In this document: piece by piece, positions 14,521 to 22,627 of the stretch | How positions within the stretch are numbered: position 1 is the stretch's first letter | How the letters are laid out: every line of letters begins with the position of its first letter | Assembly: GCA_003221825.1 (NCBI GenBank) | Contig: QHUE01000086.1 | Coordinates: 1 to 29,832, forward strand | Source: Gemmatimonadota bacterium | GTDB taxonomy: Bacteria > Gemmatimonadota > Gemmatimonadetes > Gemmatimonadales > GWC2-71-9 | DNA: 29,832 nucleotides | Reading direction: 5' to 3' | Program-made: the position numbers and the translations under genes | Notes under the pieces: generated by a model | Database searches by the model: none | Told to the model about the DNA's origin: nothing | What the model saw: the letters and a program-made list of their open reading frames with translations, nothing else

Positions 14521-15654
14521 ATGCGGACGCTCGCCCTCATCGCATTGGCGTGCGCGGTGGAGGCCAGCGTCCATTCCGTAGCCGCACAAGTCGTCGCGAA
14601 CGTTGAAGCTGGATTGTCAGACGTTCGGTACGATGGGTTCCTGGCGTCGGCCGCTGCGTCCATTTCTCCCACAATCCGGTGGGAACAACCGCAGAGCCGC
14701 GCTTTCGTGAGCGCACGCGGCACGTACCTGCGATTCGAAAGCGGACGCCACAGCCTCGATGGCTCGGCCACCGGCTCGTGGTTCGCGCGACTCGGTGGGC
14801 GCTGGCGCGGCCAGGTCGGCCTCTCGGCCGGGTCGAGTCAGTATGCCAACATCGCGAGCTTCAGCCACACCGAGGCGGAAGCTCGCTTTCACTTGATGGG
14901 CGGCAACCGGGGGAGTTGGATCGGCGCCACGGTGGGACGTTCCTCATTCGGCGGCGGACCACGACGCGCCGTTGTCGTGGCCACGGGGATGTGGTTGTTG
15001 CACACCGACCGCACCGTGTTCGTGTCGCTCGATCGCTCATTCGTAGGTGATACGGTATATAGCGATCTCCGCTCGTCCGGCCGCTGGCGGAAAGGCGATC
15101 TCGTATTGGAGGGCATCGTCGGAGCGCGAATCTGGAGCCGGGGCGGCGGGCGTGGTGTGTTTGGCGAAGGGAGCGCGACGCTGACACTGGCCCCGCAAGC
15201 CGCGTTCGTGGCCTCAGCCGGTCGCTATCCGACCGACGTCGTCAGCGGCAGCATTGCGGGTCGGTATGTCACGGTCGCGCTGCGCTTCGGGACAATCGCA
15301 CTCCGGCGGCCAGCGACGGCCTTGCCGGTCGATGTCCACTCCAACGGATCTGGCTCCGCCGCGGGCGACCCGCGGCTGGAGATCGAGCGCCGAGCGGCTG
15401 ACGACGTCCGCATCACACTCTACGCCACTGGCGCGACATCCGTCGACGTGATTGGCGATTTCACCGATTGGCAGCCTGTGGCGCTGAACCGCAGTCCGGG
15501 AAATCGCGACGTCTGGACGGCGACATTCCGGATTGCTCGTGGCGTCCACCGCATCAACGTCCGGCGAGACGGTGGCCCCTGGATGGCGCCCGCCGGTACG
15601 ACGCGCAGCACGGACGATTACGACGGCGAGGTTGGGGTGTTCGTTCTTCCCTAG
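14521..15654 (+). CDS. Outer-membrane-barrel-like protein with C-terminal glycogen-binding-type domain
   Basis: The 377-residue protein has a signal peptide (1-22, cleaved near SVAAQ). A region of about 23-265 is rich in alternating hydrophobic/polar beta strands ending in aromatic residues, as in outer-membrane beta barrels. A C-terminal CBM48/AMPK-type domain occupies about 285-377. The latter shows VIGDFTDW (Trp317) and GGPWMAP (Trp354), placed like the two sugar-stacking tryptophans of glycogen-binding domains. The lysine used in AMPK appears replaced. It is the last gene of the ECF operon and shares the domain type with the second gene, so both may bind the same glucan or envelope polysaccharide. 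Its stop codon overlaps the stop of the converging MFS pseudogene (CTAG). Confidence 0.72.
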   Translation: MRTLALIALACAVEASVHSVAAQVVANVEAGLSDVRYDGFLASAAASISPTIRWEQPQSRAFVSARGTYLRFESGRHSLDGSATGSWFARLGGRWRGQVGLSAGSSQYANIASFSHTEAEARFHLMGGNRGSWIGATVGRSSFGGGPRRAVVVATGMWLLHTDRTVFVSLDRSFVGDTVYSDLRSSGRWRKGDLVLEGIVGARIWSRGGGRGVFGEGSATLTLAPQAAFVASAGRYPTDVVSGSIAGRYVTVALRFGTIALRRPATALPVDVHSNGSGSAAGDPRLEIERRAADDVRITLYATGATSVDVIGDFTDWQPVALNRSPGNRDVWTATFRIARGVHRINVRRDGGPWMAPAGTTRSTDDYDGEVGVFVLP

Positions 15655-16711
15655 CGCGCCCCGCCGGCCAGCGCCACCGCCTCGGGGCGTCGACGCAAGG
15701 CCAGCATCGCCCAGACCCCGAGCGCCGGTCCGATCGCCAGCACGCTCATGCTCCAACGCCAGCCGATGAGTGCCGCGACCCTGGGCAACAGGTAAATGGT
15801 CGCACAGGTGAGCAGAAAGCCGAGACTGGTTTGCAGCGTCAAGGCCGTGCCGACGTAATCCCGGGGCGCCAGCTCGCGAGCGTGCGGCCCCAGCGATCGG
15901 CGTACTTTCCGCCGATCCAGCATCCGACCGCGCCGCTGCCCACGACCGCGAACGTCACGAGCGCCGCGAGTCCCGTCACGTCGGCCTGCGCGCCGCGGCG
16001 CGCGTGCTCGCTGGCTGCGACGAACACAGCCATCCACGTCCACATGGCGTACAGCTCCCACATGTGGCCGAGATAGCCAAGGTTGGCGAGCGCGACGGCG
16101 CGGTCTCTCAGAATCCGAGGAGCGGCGGCGAGGGAAAACGGCGGCGAGGGGGCGGCGAATGGTCCATCGTTTGGCACAAGCAGCACCAGCAGCCCGCCCG
16201 CGATCGCGCTCACCGCCGCCACCACCATCACGACGCGCCATGCCGCCGGCGAAACCGCCCAACGCACGAGATGCGGGCTGGCCGAGCCGAGGGTGAGCGC
16301 GCCAACCAGAATGCCGATCGCCAAACCTCTTCCTTCTTTAAACCATCCCGCCGCGATCTTCATTCCGGGCGGGTAGACGCCGGCCAAGGCGGCGCCGGTG
16401 AGGAGTCTGCAGACGATCCCCGCTCCTATGCCTGTGGACGCCGCCACTCCGAGCGTCGCAGCGGCCGCGAGCGCCGCGGCGCCGGCGACCAGACGCCGCG
16501 CCGAGAGGCGGTCGGCCAGCGTGAAGATCGCACTCACCAACGCGCCGGCGACGAAACCCAGCTGCACAGAGATTGTCAGCCACGAGGTGCCGAGGGACGA
16601 GAGCTGCCAAACGCGGGCGAGCGTGGGTGCAACGGCCGACGCACTGAACCAGGGTGCCATCGCCAGGAGCTCGGCGGTGGCCAGCACGGCCAGCACGCGT
16701 CGCGGGTTCAC
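15651..16711 (-). pseudogene. MFS transporter, frameshifted by an internal deletion
   Basis: The first frame (GTG at 16711) encodes helices 1 to about 8 of a major facilitator, starting with an AELLAMAPWFSASAVAPTL segment and ending with GCWIGGKYADRWGRT, after which it runs into unrelated residues and stops at 15839. The second frame, from about 15878 to 15651, continues with RELAPRDYVGTALTLQTSLGFLL and two further helices, as in the C-terminus of the same family. In relatives about 45 residues (helices 9-10) separate ADRWGRT from SELAPRDYVG. The junction at 15876-15883 therefore combines a deletion with loss of frame. The GTG start overlaps the Nif3-like stop (GTGA), so it was the second gene of that operon. 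The substrate is unknown. Confidence 0.78.
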
Positions 16712-17463
16712 AACCCGGTAGGATGGTCCAGAAACACCCAGGGCAAAGCGAACTGCTTGGAGACGTGCTCCGCCAGTGCTTTGACGCCGACGGTATCCGT
16801 GGCGTAATGGCCGGCGTAGAAAACATTGACGCCGAGCTCCTCAGCGTCGAAAAAGGTCCAGTGCTGGCCCTCGCCGGTCACGAAGGTGTCGAGCCCCGCC
16901 AGGGCGGCCTGCGGTATCAACGATCCACCCGCTCCCGTCACGATGCCGACGCGCTGCACGCGCTCGGGACCGAACGGGAACAGCCGGGGGGCGGTGCCGA
17001 GCGCCTTGGTCAGCGCCCAGCTGAGCTCGTCGCGCTTGCCGCTGTATGTGCCCCAGACTCCGGCCGGCGCTCCGTGATACGATCCGAAATCGCCGCTCAC
17101 CTTGATGTCGAGCATGCGCGCGAGCACGCGATTGTTGCCGACCTCGGGATGGCGATCCAGAGGCAGGTGAGCAGCATACAGCGCAATGTTTCCTTTGATG
17201 AGTCCAGCAACCCGACGATAGGCGGGACCAACGAGCGGCCTCAGACCACCCCAAAACATTCCGTGATGGACCAGCAGACAGTCGGCGTGCTGCTCGACGG
17301 CTTGTCGGACCGTGGCCTCGCAGAGATCTACAGCGGCGGCCAGTCGGCTGACGTCACCGGAGTTGCTGACCTGCAAACCGTTCAGCGCCTCGGGGGCGTC
17401 CGCGACCTCCTCGGCGATGCGCAAGTAGTCATCGAGAAAACGGACCAAACTGTCTAGGCGCAC
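16708..17463 (-). CDS. Nif3-like dinuclear metal-centre protein
   Basis: The 251-residue protein belongs to the Nif3/YbgI (GTP cyclohydrolase I type 2-like) family. Metal-binding residues of the family are visible: the HH pair at 66-67 (LLVHHGMFW), Asp103 (AAHLPLDRH) and His219 in AGHYATDTVG, where Asp223 occupies the usual glutamate position. NGLQVSN (28-34) is another family signature. Members form toroid hexamers and their role is still poorly defined; hydrolase or metal-chaperone functions have been proposed. The start is GTG with no obvious ribosome binding site. It follows a 125-base A+T-rich gap and overlaps the MFS pseudogene start by 4 bases. Confidence 0.87.
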   Translation of the reverse strand: MRLDSLVRFLDDYLRIAEEVADAPEALNGLQVSNSGDVSRLAAAVDLCEATVRQAVEQHADCLLVHHGMFWGGLRPLVGPAYRRVAGLIKGNIALYAAHLPLDRHPEVGNNRVLARMLDIKVSGDFGSYHGAPAGVWGTYSGKRDELSWALTKALGTAPRLFPFGPERVQRVGIVTGAGGSLIPQAALAGLDTFVTGEGQHWTFFDAEELGVNVFYAGHYATDTVGVKALAEHVSKQFALPWVFLDHPTGL

Positions 17464-17588
17464 TCAAGACACCGTAAGCACAGTATCGGAGCAGCGACGC
17501 GACTTTCCACATAGACGGCCTATATAATGCTTTGTATAGCAATCATTTAGAGAATCCACATGGGGGTCAGGCAGTCGTGTGGATATCT
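17464..17588. promoter_or_regulatory. A+T-rich intergenic region with DnaA-box-like sequences
   Basis: This gap between the bactofilin stop and the Nif3-like start has an A+T-rich core (about 17520-17556) that is unusual for the window. It could hold the promoter of the Nif3-like gene (TATATA at 17521-17526 is a candidate -10 on the minus strand). Three sequences resemble the DnaA box TTATCCACA: CTTTCCACA at 17503-17511, GAATCCACA at 17552-17560, and the reverse-strand ATATCCACA at 17578-17586. Two have one mismatch to TTWTNCACA and the middle one has two. With parABS and mnmG close by, a DnaA-binding or origin-related site is possible but unproven. Confidence 0.4.
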
Positions 17589-18014
17589 CTACGCTCGAGC
17601 CAGGGCCTGACCGCTGCGCTGAGCGACCTGGGGCGGCTGACCGGCATCCTCCCCCATCCGCAGCACGCCGTTGATCTCCCCGCCTTCCTGGATGAGGAGT
17701 TTTTTGGTGTGCACGTCGCCGTGGACCACACTCGTCGCCTGGAGCTCGACCCGTTCCTCGGCGTAGATCGCGCCGCGCACCTCGCCCCCGATGATCGCTT
17801 CCCGGCTCACGACATCGCCTTCGACTCCCCCGCCCCGCGCGACCAGGACCTGCTTCGCCGCACGCACCGTCCCATTCACGGAGCCTTCGATCTTCACGAC
17901 GCCGTCCGCTGAGATGTCGCCGACGACGCGCATCCCGGCGCCGATGATGGATAGCCCCGGAACCCCATCACGAACGGGGCCGGATCCTGCGCCCTTCTCG
18001 GAGAATACCGCCAT
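17589..18014 (-). CDS. Bactofilin
   Basis: The 141-residue protein is a polymer-forming bactofilin: short disordered ends flank a core (about 22-118) of repeated short beta strands rich in Gly and Val with a right-handed beta-helix pattern (VVGDISADGVVKIEGSVNGTV, GVEGDVVSREAIIGGEVRGAIYAEERVEL, VVHGDVHTKKLLIQEGGEINGVL). Bactofilins form cytoskeletal filaments on the inner membrane and often scaffold cell-wall hydrolases or position ParABS. Its ATG overlaps the stop of the upstream M23 peptidase gene by one base (TGATG). It is the last gene of the parA-parB-M23-bactofilin operon. The M23 neighbour is its probable partner. Confidence 0.93.
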   Translation of the reverse strand: MAVFSEKGAGSGPVRDGVPGLSIIGAGMRVVGDISADGVVKIEGSVNGTVRAAKQVLVARGGGVEGDVVSREAIIGGEVRGAIYAEERVELQATSVVHGDVHTKKLLIQEGGEINGVLRMGEDAGQPPQVAQRSGQALARA

Positions 18015-18862
18015 CAGCTTCCCTCCTTCACGAGACCGAGCGGATCGACCGACTTGTTGTCGCGTCGAATCTCAAAGTGCAAATGCGGAGCTGTAGATCG
18101 CCCTGAGTTGCCCGACAAACCGATCACTTGTCCGGCCTGAACTTCGTCGCCCTCAGCGGCGACCAGCCGTGACATGTGACCATACATCGTCTCATACCCG
18201 GACGGATGCCGCAAGAGGACGAATAAGCCGTAGTCGGCGTCATAGCCGGCCGCGGTCACCGAGCCTCCTCCGGAGGCCCGCACCGGCGTCCCGAGCGGGA
18301 CGGCAATGTCGATGCCGGGATGAGATTCGTCCACGACACCGGGGCGCACCTGACCACGCGTGACGAACCCCTGCACGTCCAGCGGCCAATGCGAGGGGAT
18401 GGACGCCGCCGTTTCAAAGCGGTTGCCGCCGCCTGGGCGCACCGCTCGGATCGGCACGGCACGCATGAGCCCTCGGAAGTCGGCATCGCGCGCAACACTC
18501 CCGCCCGCACCCGACACGCCGGTGCCGCTGCGCGTCACGGGTGGCGCTTTGACGCCGAGCATTTGGCGCAGCTCCTGATAGTTCGCTTCCGCGCGATTCA
18601 ACGCGGATGCGAGCTGTTGCACGCGGCTGTTCTCGACCCGCAGCCGCGAGACCTCGCGCTCGAGTCCGGGCACACGCAGGGCGTTACGCGTGATTGGTCC
18701 GTATAACGCGAAGAACAACACGATCGAAACTGCAATCGCGCCGGCGCCCCACTTCCCCGCCTCGACGGCCCAACGAGGGAAGCGGTACTGCTTGGATTCG
18801 AGATCGCCATCCGCGTGGATGACGATCGTGACAGCGCGAGTGCCGCGCTTTCCCTTCGTCAT
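18014..18862 (-). CDS. Membrane-anchored M23 family metallopeptidase
   Basis: The 282-residue protein has a short basic cytoplasmic N-terminus, one transmembrane helix (about 36-55), a coiled coil (about 66-103, LEREVSRLRVENSRVQQLASALNRAEA), a linker, and an M23 (LytM/lysostaphin-type) domain at about 165-275. Zinc ligands His181 and Asp185 (HPGIDIA) and His262 (HLHFEI), and catalytic His229 (MYGHMS), are all present, so it should be an active peptidoglycan endopeptidase. The start overlaps the parB stop by 4 bases (ATGA), and the stop overlaps the bactofilin start. Pairing with a bactofilin parallels the Csd1/CcmA type of shape-determining module, which suggests a role in localised wall remodelling. 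Confidence 0.92.
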   Translation of the reverse strand: MTKGKRGTRAVTIVIHADGDLESKQYRFPRWAVEAGKWGAGAIAVSIVLFFALYGPITRNALRVPGLEREVSRLRVENSRVQQLASALNRAEANYQELRQMLGVKAPPVTRSGTGVSGAGGSVARDADFRGLMRAVPIRAVRPGGGNRFETAASIPSHWPLDVQGFVTRGQVRPGVVDESHPGIDIAVPLGTPVRASGGGSVTAAGYDADYGLFVLLRHPSGYETMYGHMSRLVAAEGDEVQAGQVIGLSGNSGRSTAPHLHFEIRRDNKSVDPLGLVKEGS

Positions 18863-19749
18863 CCGTCGAATGGCGCGCCGAGGATCACTTCGAGGAGGCG
18901 CGCGAGATCGTCGTTCGAATAGAAGGACAGATGAATCTGTCCTTTGCCCTTGGCGCGCAACGTGACGCGCGCGTCGGTACCGAGCCGCCGGCGCAGCGCG
19001 TCTTCGACGCGCCGGACTTCGGGAGCGGCGCCGACGCCGCGCTTCATCCGCGGCCGGCGCTCGGGTGCGCGTCCGCCGCGCACGCGATCCTCCACCTCGC
19101 GAACCGACAGGCCTTGTGCGACCGCCTCGCGCGCGAGGTTCGTGACGATGCGCGGATCCTCCAGCGCGAGCAGCGCGCGCGCATGGCCGACCGACAGTTG
19201 TCCTTCGTGCAGCATCTGCAGCACCACTTCCGGCAGCTTCAGCAAGCGGAGCGCGTTCGCGACCGTCGAGCGGTCGCGACCCACGGCGTCCGCCACGTCC
19301 TGTTGCGCGAGTTGGAATTCCGCGATGAGGCGCTCATAGCCCCGTGCCTCGTCCACAGGCGACAAGTCGTCGCGCTGCAGGTTCTCGATCAGCGCCAGCG
19401 TGAGCAGGGTGCGATCATCCGCCTCGCGCTGCACAGCCGGAATGCGCTCCCACCCGAGCTGCTGGCAGGCACGCAGCCGGCGTTCGCCGGCGATCAGCTC
19501 GTACGTGCTCCCCCCATTGGCGCGCCGGACGACGATCGGCTGCAGAAGTCCCGCTTGTTTGATCGACGACACCAGCTCTTCCAGCGCCGCGGGATCCACC
19601 GTTTTGCGCGGCTGGAACGGGTTGGGCCGGATGTCCTTGATCGGGAGCTCGACCAGGCTCCCCTCCCGCTCGGCTTCCTCCCGACTCGGTCCGAGGAGCG
19701 CCTCGAGCCCACGACCGAGGCGCCGTCTTCCTGCGGCGGTTTCCGTCAT
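18859..19749 (-). CDS. parB: Chromosome partitioning protein ParB
   Basis: The 296-residue protein has the ParB/Noc layout. The N-terminal LGRGLEALLG stretch is typical of the ParA-interacting tail. The CTP-binding domain contains GERRLRA (88-94) and ENLQRDDLSP (122-131). A helix-turn-helix (about 148-170, QDVADAVGRDRSTVANALRLL) reads parS. A basic linker leads to a C-terminal dimerisation domain (about 235-296). It would load on the parS sites at 20637-20678 and slide as a CTP-dependent clamp. The ATG overlaps the parA stop by 4 bases. The stop overlaps the M23 peptidase start, so segregation and cell-wall genes are translationally coupled. Confidence 0.96.
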   Translation of the reverse strand: MTETAAGRRRLGRGLEALLGPSREEAEREGSLVELPIKDIRPNPFQPRKTVDPAALEELVSSIKQAGLLQPIVVRRANGGSTYELIAGERRLRACQQLGWERIPAVQREADDRTLLTLALIENLQRDDLSPVDEARGYERLIAEFQLAQQDVADAVGRDRSTVANALRLLKLPEVVLQMLHEGQLSVGHARALLALEDPRIVTNLAREAVAQGLSVREVEDRVRGGRAPERRPRMKRGVGAAPEVRRVEDALRRRLGTDARVTLRAKGKGQIHLSFYSNDDLARLLEVILGAPFDG

Positions 19750-20573
19750 GCGGACACCTCCGGCTGCGGTTCAATAGCGGGGAGGCTTGGTGAGGGTGGC
19801 GCGTCTTGCTCGACTCGGCGAATCAGCTCTTGGCCGACCGCCAGGTAGCTCTTCGCTCCAACCGATTGCACGTCGTACAGCACGATCGGCTTTCCGAAAC
19901 TCGGCGCTTCGGCGAGGCGCACGTTGCGCGGGATCGTGACCTGGAACATGCGGCCGCCGAAATACTCCTTGGCTTCCTCAGCGACTTGCTTGCAGAGATT
20001 GAGGCGCGCGTCGTACATGGTCAGCAGCACGCCTTCGATGGCCAGCGCTGGATTGAAATTGCGCTGCACAAGCTTGACGGTGTTGAGCAGCTGCGAGAGA
20101 CCCTCGAGCGCGTAGTACTCGCACTGAATCGGAATGATGACGCTGTCCGCCGCGGTCAGCATGTTGAGCGTCAGGAGGCCGAGCGACGGTGGGCAGTCGA
20201 TGATCACGTAGCCGTATTCATCGCGCAGGTCCCGCAACGCGTCGCGCATGCGTGTCTCGCGCGCGCGCTGATTGACGAGCTCGAGCTCGGCGCCGACCAG
20301 GTCCTGGGTGGCGGGGACGACGTCGAGACACGGGAAATGCACATGCGGGAAGCGCGACTGGGCGAGCGACGCGCCGTCGATGAGCGCCTCGTAAAGCGAT
20401 TTGCGGATGCGATCTCGCTCGATGCCGACGCCGCTCGTGGAATTGCCCTGCGGATCGGCATCGATGAGCAGTGTCTTTCGCTCAGCCGTCGCGAGCGAGG
20501 CTGCGAGGTTCACGGCGGTCGTTGTCTTGCCGACGCCGCCTTTTTGATTGGCGATCGCGATTACACGTGACAT
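19746..20573 (-). CDS. parA: Chromosome partitioning ATPase ParA
   Basis: The 275-residue protein is a Soj/ParA P-loop ATPase with the deviant Walker A motif KGGVGKTT (11-18, after VIAIANQ), DADPQGNSTSGVG (switch region) and IIDCPPSLGLLT (Walker B), then the EYYALEGLSQL segment typical of chromosomal ParA. It forms ATP-dependent dimers on nucleoid DNA and moves ParB-parS complexes. Two parS palindromes and a candidate promoter lie directly upstream. The parB start overlaps its stop by 4 bases. rsmG, often found between mnmG and parA in other bacteria, is absent here. Confidence 0.96.
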   Translation of the reverse strand: MSRVIAIANQKGGVGKTTTAVNLAASLATAERKTLLIDADPQGNSTSGVGIERDRIRKSLYEALIDGASLAQSRFPHVHFPCLDVVPATQDLVGAELELVNQRARETRMRDALRDLRDEYGYVIIDCPPSLGLLTLNMLTAADSVIIPIQCEYYALEGLSQLLNTVKLVQRNFNPALAIEGVLLTMYDARLNLCKQVAEEAKEYFGGRMFQVTIPRNVRLAEAPSFGKPIVLYDVQSVGAKSYLAVGQELIRRVEQDAPPSPSLPAIEPQPEVSA

Positions 20574-20598
20574 TATAAGTCGTTATTTAACAATGAGT

Positions 20599-20628
20599 TA
20601 TATAGCTCGTGAATTGGGGCGAGTCCAA
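20599..20628 (-). promoter_or_regulatory. Candidate sigma-70-type promoter of the parA operon
   Basis: On the minus strand TTGGAC (20628-20623) and TATATA (20604-20599) are separated by 18 bases, about 26 bases before the parA ATG. The surrounding segment is A+T-rich relative to the window. The -35 matches the consensus at five of six positions. ParB binding at the nearby parS sites could repress this promoter. Confidence 0.4.
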
Positions 20629-20636
20629 TATACGTT

Positions 20637-20652
20637 CGTTTCACGTGAAACG
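20637..20652. promoter_or_regulatory. parS: parS site 1
   Basis: CGTTTCACGTGAAACG is a perfect 16-bp palindrome that matches the ParB-binding consensus TGTTTCACGTGAAACA at all central 14 positions. It lies between the mnmG 3' end and parA, just upstream of the candidate parA promoter. Confidence 0.92.
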
Positions 20653-20662
20653 GAAGAGCTTA

Positions 20663-20678
20663 AGTTTCACGTGGAACT
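20663..20678. promoter_or_regulatory. parS: parS site 2
   Basis: AGTTTCACGTGGAACT matches the parS consensus with one central change (A to G in the right half, as in known TGTTNCACGTGNAACA variants). It is centred 26 bp from parS site 1 and lies 15 bases from the mnmG stop. Confidence 0.82.
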
Positions 20679-20692
20679 GCAACAATGAACGT

Positions 20693-22564
20693 CTAGGCCA
20701 CCCTCCGACGCCAGCGAGTTGCTTCCAGCACCAGGTTGTGGAGATCGCTTGGCGTGACGCCGGGAACGCGCGCGGCTTGCGCGAGTGAGCTGGGACGGAC
20801 GCGAGCGAGCTTTTGACGCGCTTCGGTCGCCAGGGTCCGGAGCTCGAGATAGGGAAGGTCAACGGGCAACATGAACGACGCCAACTCCGCGAGCCGTGCG
20901 GCGGCTTCGCGCTCTCGCGCTAAATAGCCGTCGTACTTGATCTCGATTTCCGCCGCGATCACCGCCTCGGTCGGCATGTCTCCACCAACGCCGGCGGCGG
21001 CGAACAACGCGCCGAGCGAGACTCCTGGCCGCTTGGCGACCACGGCGATGCGGTCACCCTCATTCAGCGTCGTGCCGCTCTCCGCCAGCGGCCCAGCGGC
21101 CTGAGCCGGCGTGATCGCGGTATCGCGCGCGAGCTGCAGCGCTGACTCTTCGTCGGCGAGGCGCCGCTCCGCGGCGCGCACCTCGCCGTCCGTCAGCAGA
21201 CCGAGCCGCTCGGCGAGGGGAAGCAAACGTCTCAGTGCGTTGTCCTGGCGGAGCAGCAGCCGGAACTCGGACCGCGATGTGAACAGCCGATACGGCTCGT
21301 CCACGCCGCGCGTCACCAGGTCATCGACGAGCACCCCGACGTAGGCATCGTCGCGCCCCAGGACCACGGGCTCGGCGCCGCGGATCCGCCGCACGGCGTT
21401 GATGCCGGCCACAACGCCTTGTCCCGCTGCCTCCTCATAGCCCGTCGTGCCGTTGATCTGTCCGGCGAAGAAGAGATGTTCGACGGTCTTCACCTCGAGC
21501 CAGGGCGTAAGCTGGGTCGGCGGATAGTAGTCGTACTCGATCGCGTAGCCGGGGCGGGTCATCCGGGCGCTCTCGAGCCCCGGGACAGCGTGCAGGAATT
21601 CCAGCTGGACGGCGACGGGCAGGGAAGTGGAGAGACCGTTGACGTACAGCTCATTCGTGTCGAGACCTTCCGGCTCGAGGAAGATCTGATGACGCTGTGC
21701 CGCCGGGAACTTCACGATCTTGTCCTCGACGGACGGACAGTAGCGCGGGCCGCGGCCGCTGATTGCTCCGCCGTAAAGCGCCGACTCCTTCAGATGCCGC
21801 TGAATGATTTGCTTCACCTCTTCGCCGGCCCAGGTGATCCAGCATGGCACCTGACGCGGCCGCTCGACCCGCTCGTGCACGGAGAAGCGAAACTCGCCGC
21901 TATCGCCGTCCTGCCGCTCGACTTTGCTCCAATTCACCGAGCGACCATCGATGCGGGGGGGAGTGCCGGTCTTGAAGCGCGCTACTGTAAGTCCAATAGT
22001 TTCAATGACTTGTGCCATCTCCACGGACGGCTGATCGCCCGCGCGGCCAGCTGGGATTTGCGTGTCTGTGCCGAGGTGGATGCGCCCGCGGAGAAAGGTC
22101 CCGGCAGTGATGATGACGGCTCGCGCCGTGAAACGGCGTCCGTCTCCCGTCTCGACCCCGGTGATCCGTGTGCAGTGGGAATCGAAGAGCAGGTTTGTGA
22201 CCATGCCCTGCGACAGCTCGAGGGCAGGAAACTGCTCGAGGAGCGAGCGCACCGCGCGGCGATACAGGGTACGGTCGCACTGCGCGCGCGGCGCCCAGAC
22301 GGCGGGACCCTTGGAGCGATTGAGCATGCGGAACTGGATCGTTGCGCGATCGGCCGCGCGGCCCATGAGACCGCCGAGGGCGTCGACCTCGCGGACGACG
22401 GTACCCTTCGCAATCCCACCGATGGCGGGATTGCAGGACATCTGCCCGATCGTGTCCAAGACGGACGTGAGCAGCAGAGTCTTGACGCCGAGGCGCGCCG
22501 AAATGGCAGCGGCCTCAGTGCCAGCATGACCACCCCCAACCACGATGACCTCAAAGTCAGACAT
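20693..22564 (-). CDS. mnmG: tRNA uridine-5-carboxymethylaminomethyl modification enzyme MnmG (GidA)
   Basis: MnmG, with MnmE, adds the carboxymethylaminomethyl (or aminomethyl) group to wobble U34 of certain tRNAs, using FAD, NADH, methylene-tetrahydrofolate and glycine or ammonia. The 623-residue protein is full length. The FAD-binding GGGHAGTEAA is at 10-19, family signatures GPRYCPSVEDKIVKF and FFAGQINGTTGYEEAAGQG are present, and the C-terminal helical domain that binds MnmE and tRNA is intact (about 550-615). The start ATG has no clear ribosome binding site. It lies 63 bases after the four-helix-bundle gene and ends 119 bases before the parA start. Its place next to parABS is typical of the replication-origin region of many bacteria. 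Confidence 0.96.
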   Translation of the reverse strand: MSDFEVIVVGGGHAGTEAAAISARLGVKTLLLTSVLDTIGQMSCNPAIGGIAKGTVVREVDALGGLMGRAADRATIQFRMLNRSKGPAVWAPRAQCDRTLYRRAVRSLLEQFPALELSQGMVTNLLFDSHCTRITGVETGDGRRFTARAVIITAGTFLRGRIHLGTDTQIPAGRAGDQPSVEMAQVIETIGLTVARFKTGTPPRIDGRSVNWSKVERQDGDSGEFRFSVHERVERPRQVPCWITWAGEEVKQIIQRHLKESALYGGAISGRGPRYCPSVEDKIVKFPAAQRHQIFLEPEGLDTNELYVNGLSTSLPVAVQLEFLHAVPGLESARMTRPGYAIEYDYYPPTQLTPWLEVKTVEHLFFAGQINGTTGYEEAAGQGVVAGINAVRRIRGAEPVVLGRDDAYVGVLVDDLVTRGVDEPYRLFTSRSEFRLLLRQDNALRRLLPLAERLGLLTDGEVRAAERRLADEESALQLARDTAITPAQAAGPLAESGTTLNEGDRIAVVAKRPGVSLGALFAAAGVGGDMPTEAVIAAEIEIKYDGYLAREREAAARLAELASFMLPVDLPYLELRTLATEARQKLARVRPSSLAQAARVPGVTPSDLHNLVLEATRWRRRVA

Positions 22565-22627
22565 GGAGAGAAACTACAAAGCGAGGACCGGCAACGGCTA
22601 GGCCACAGACGCAGCCGCGGGCCACAG

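Noticed and set aside
18931..19848. 305-codon plus-strand ORF opposite parB
   Set aside because: It lies antisense to a clear ParB and has no recognisable domain.
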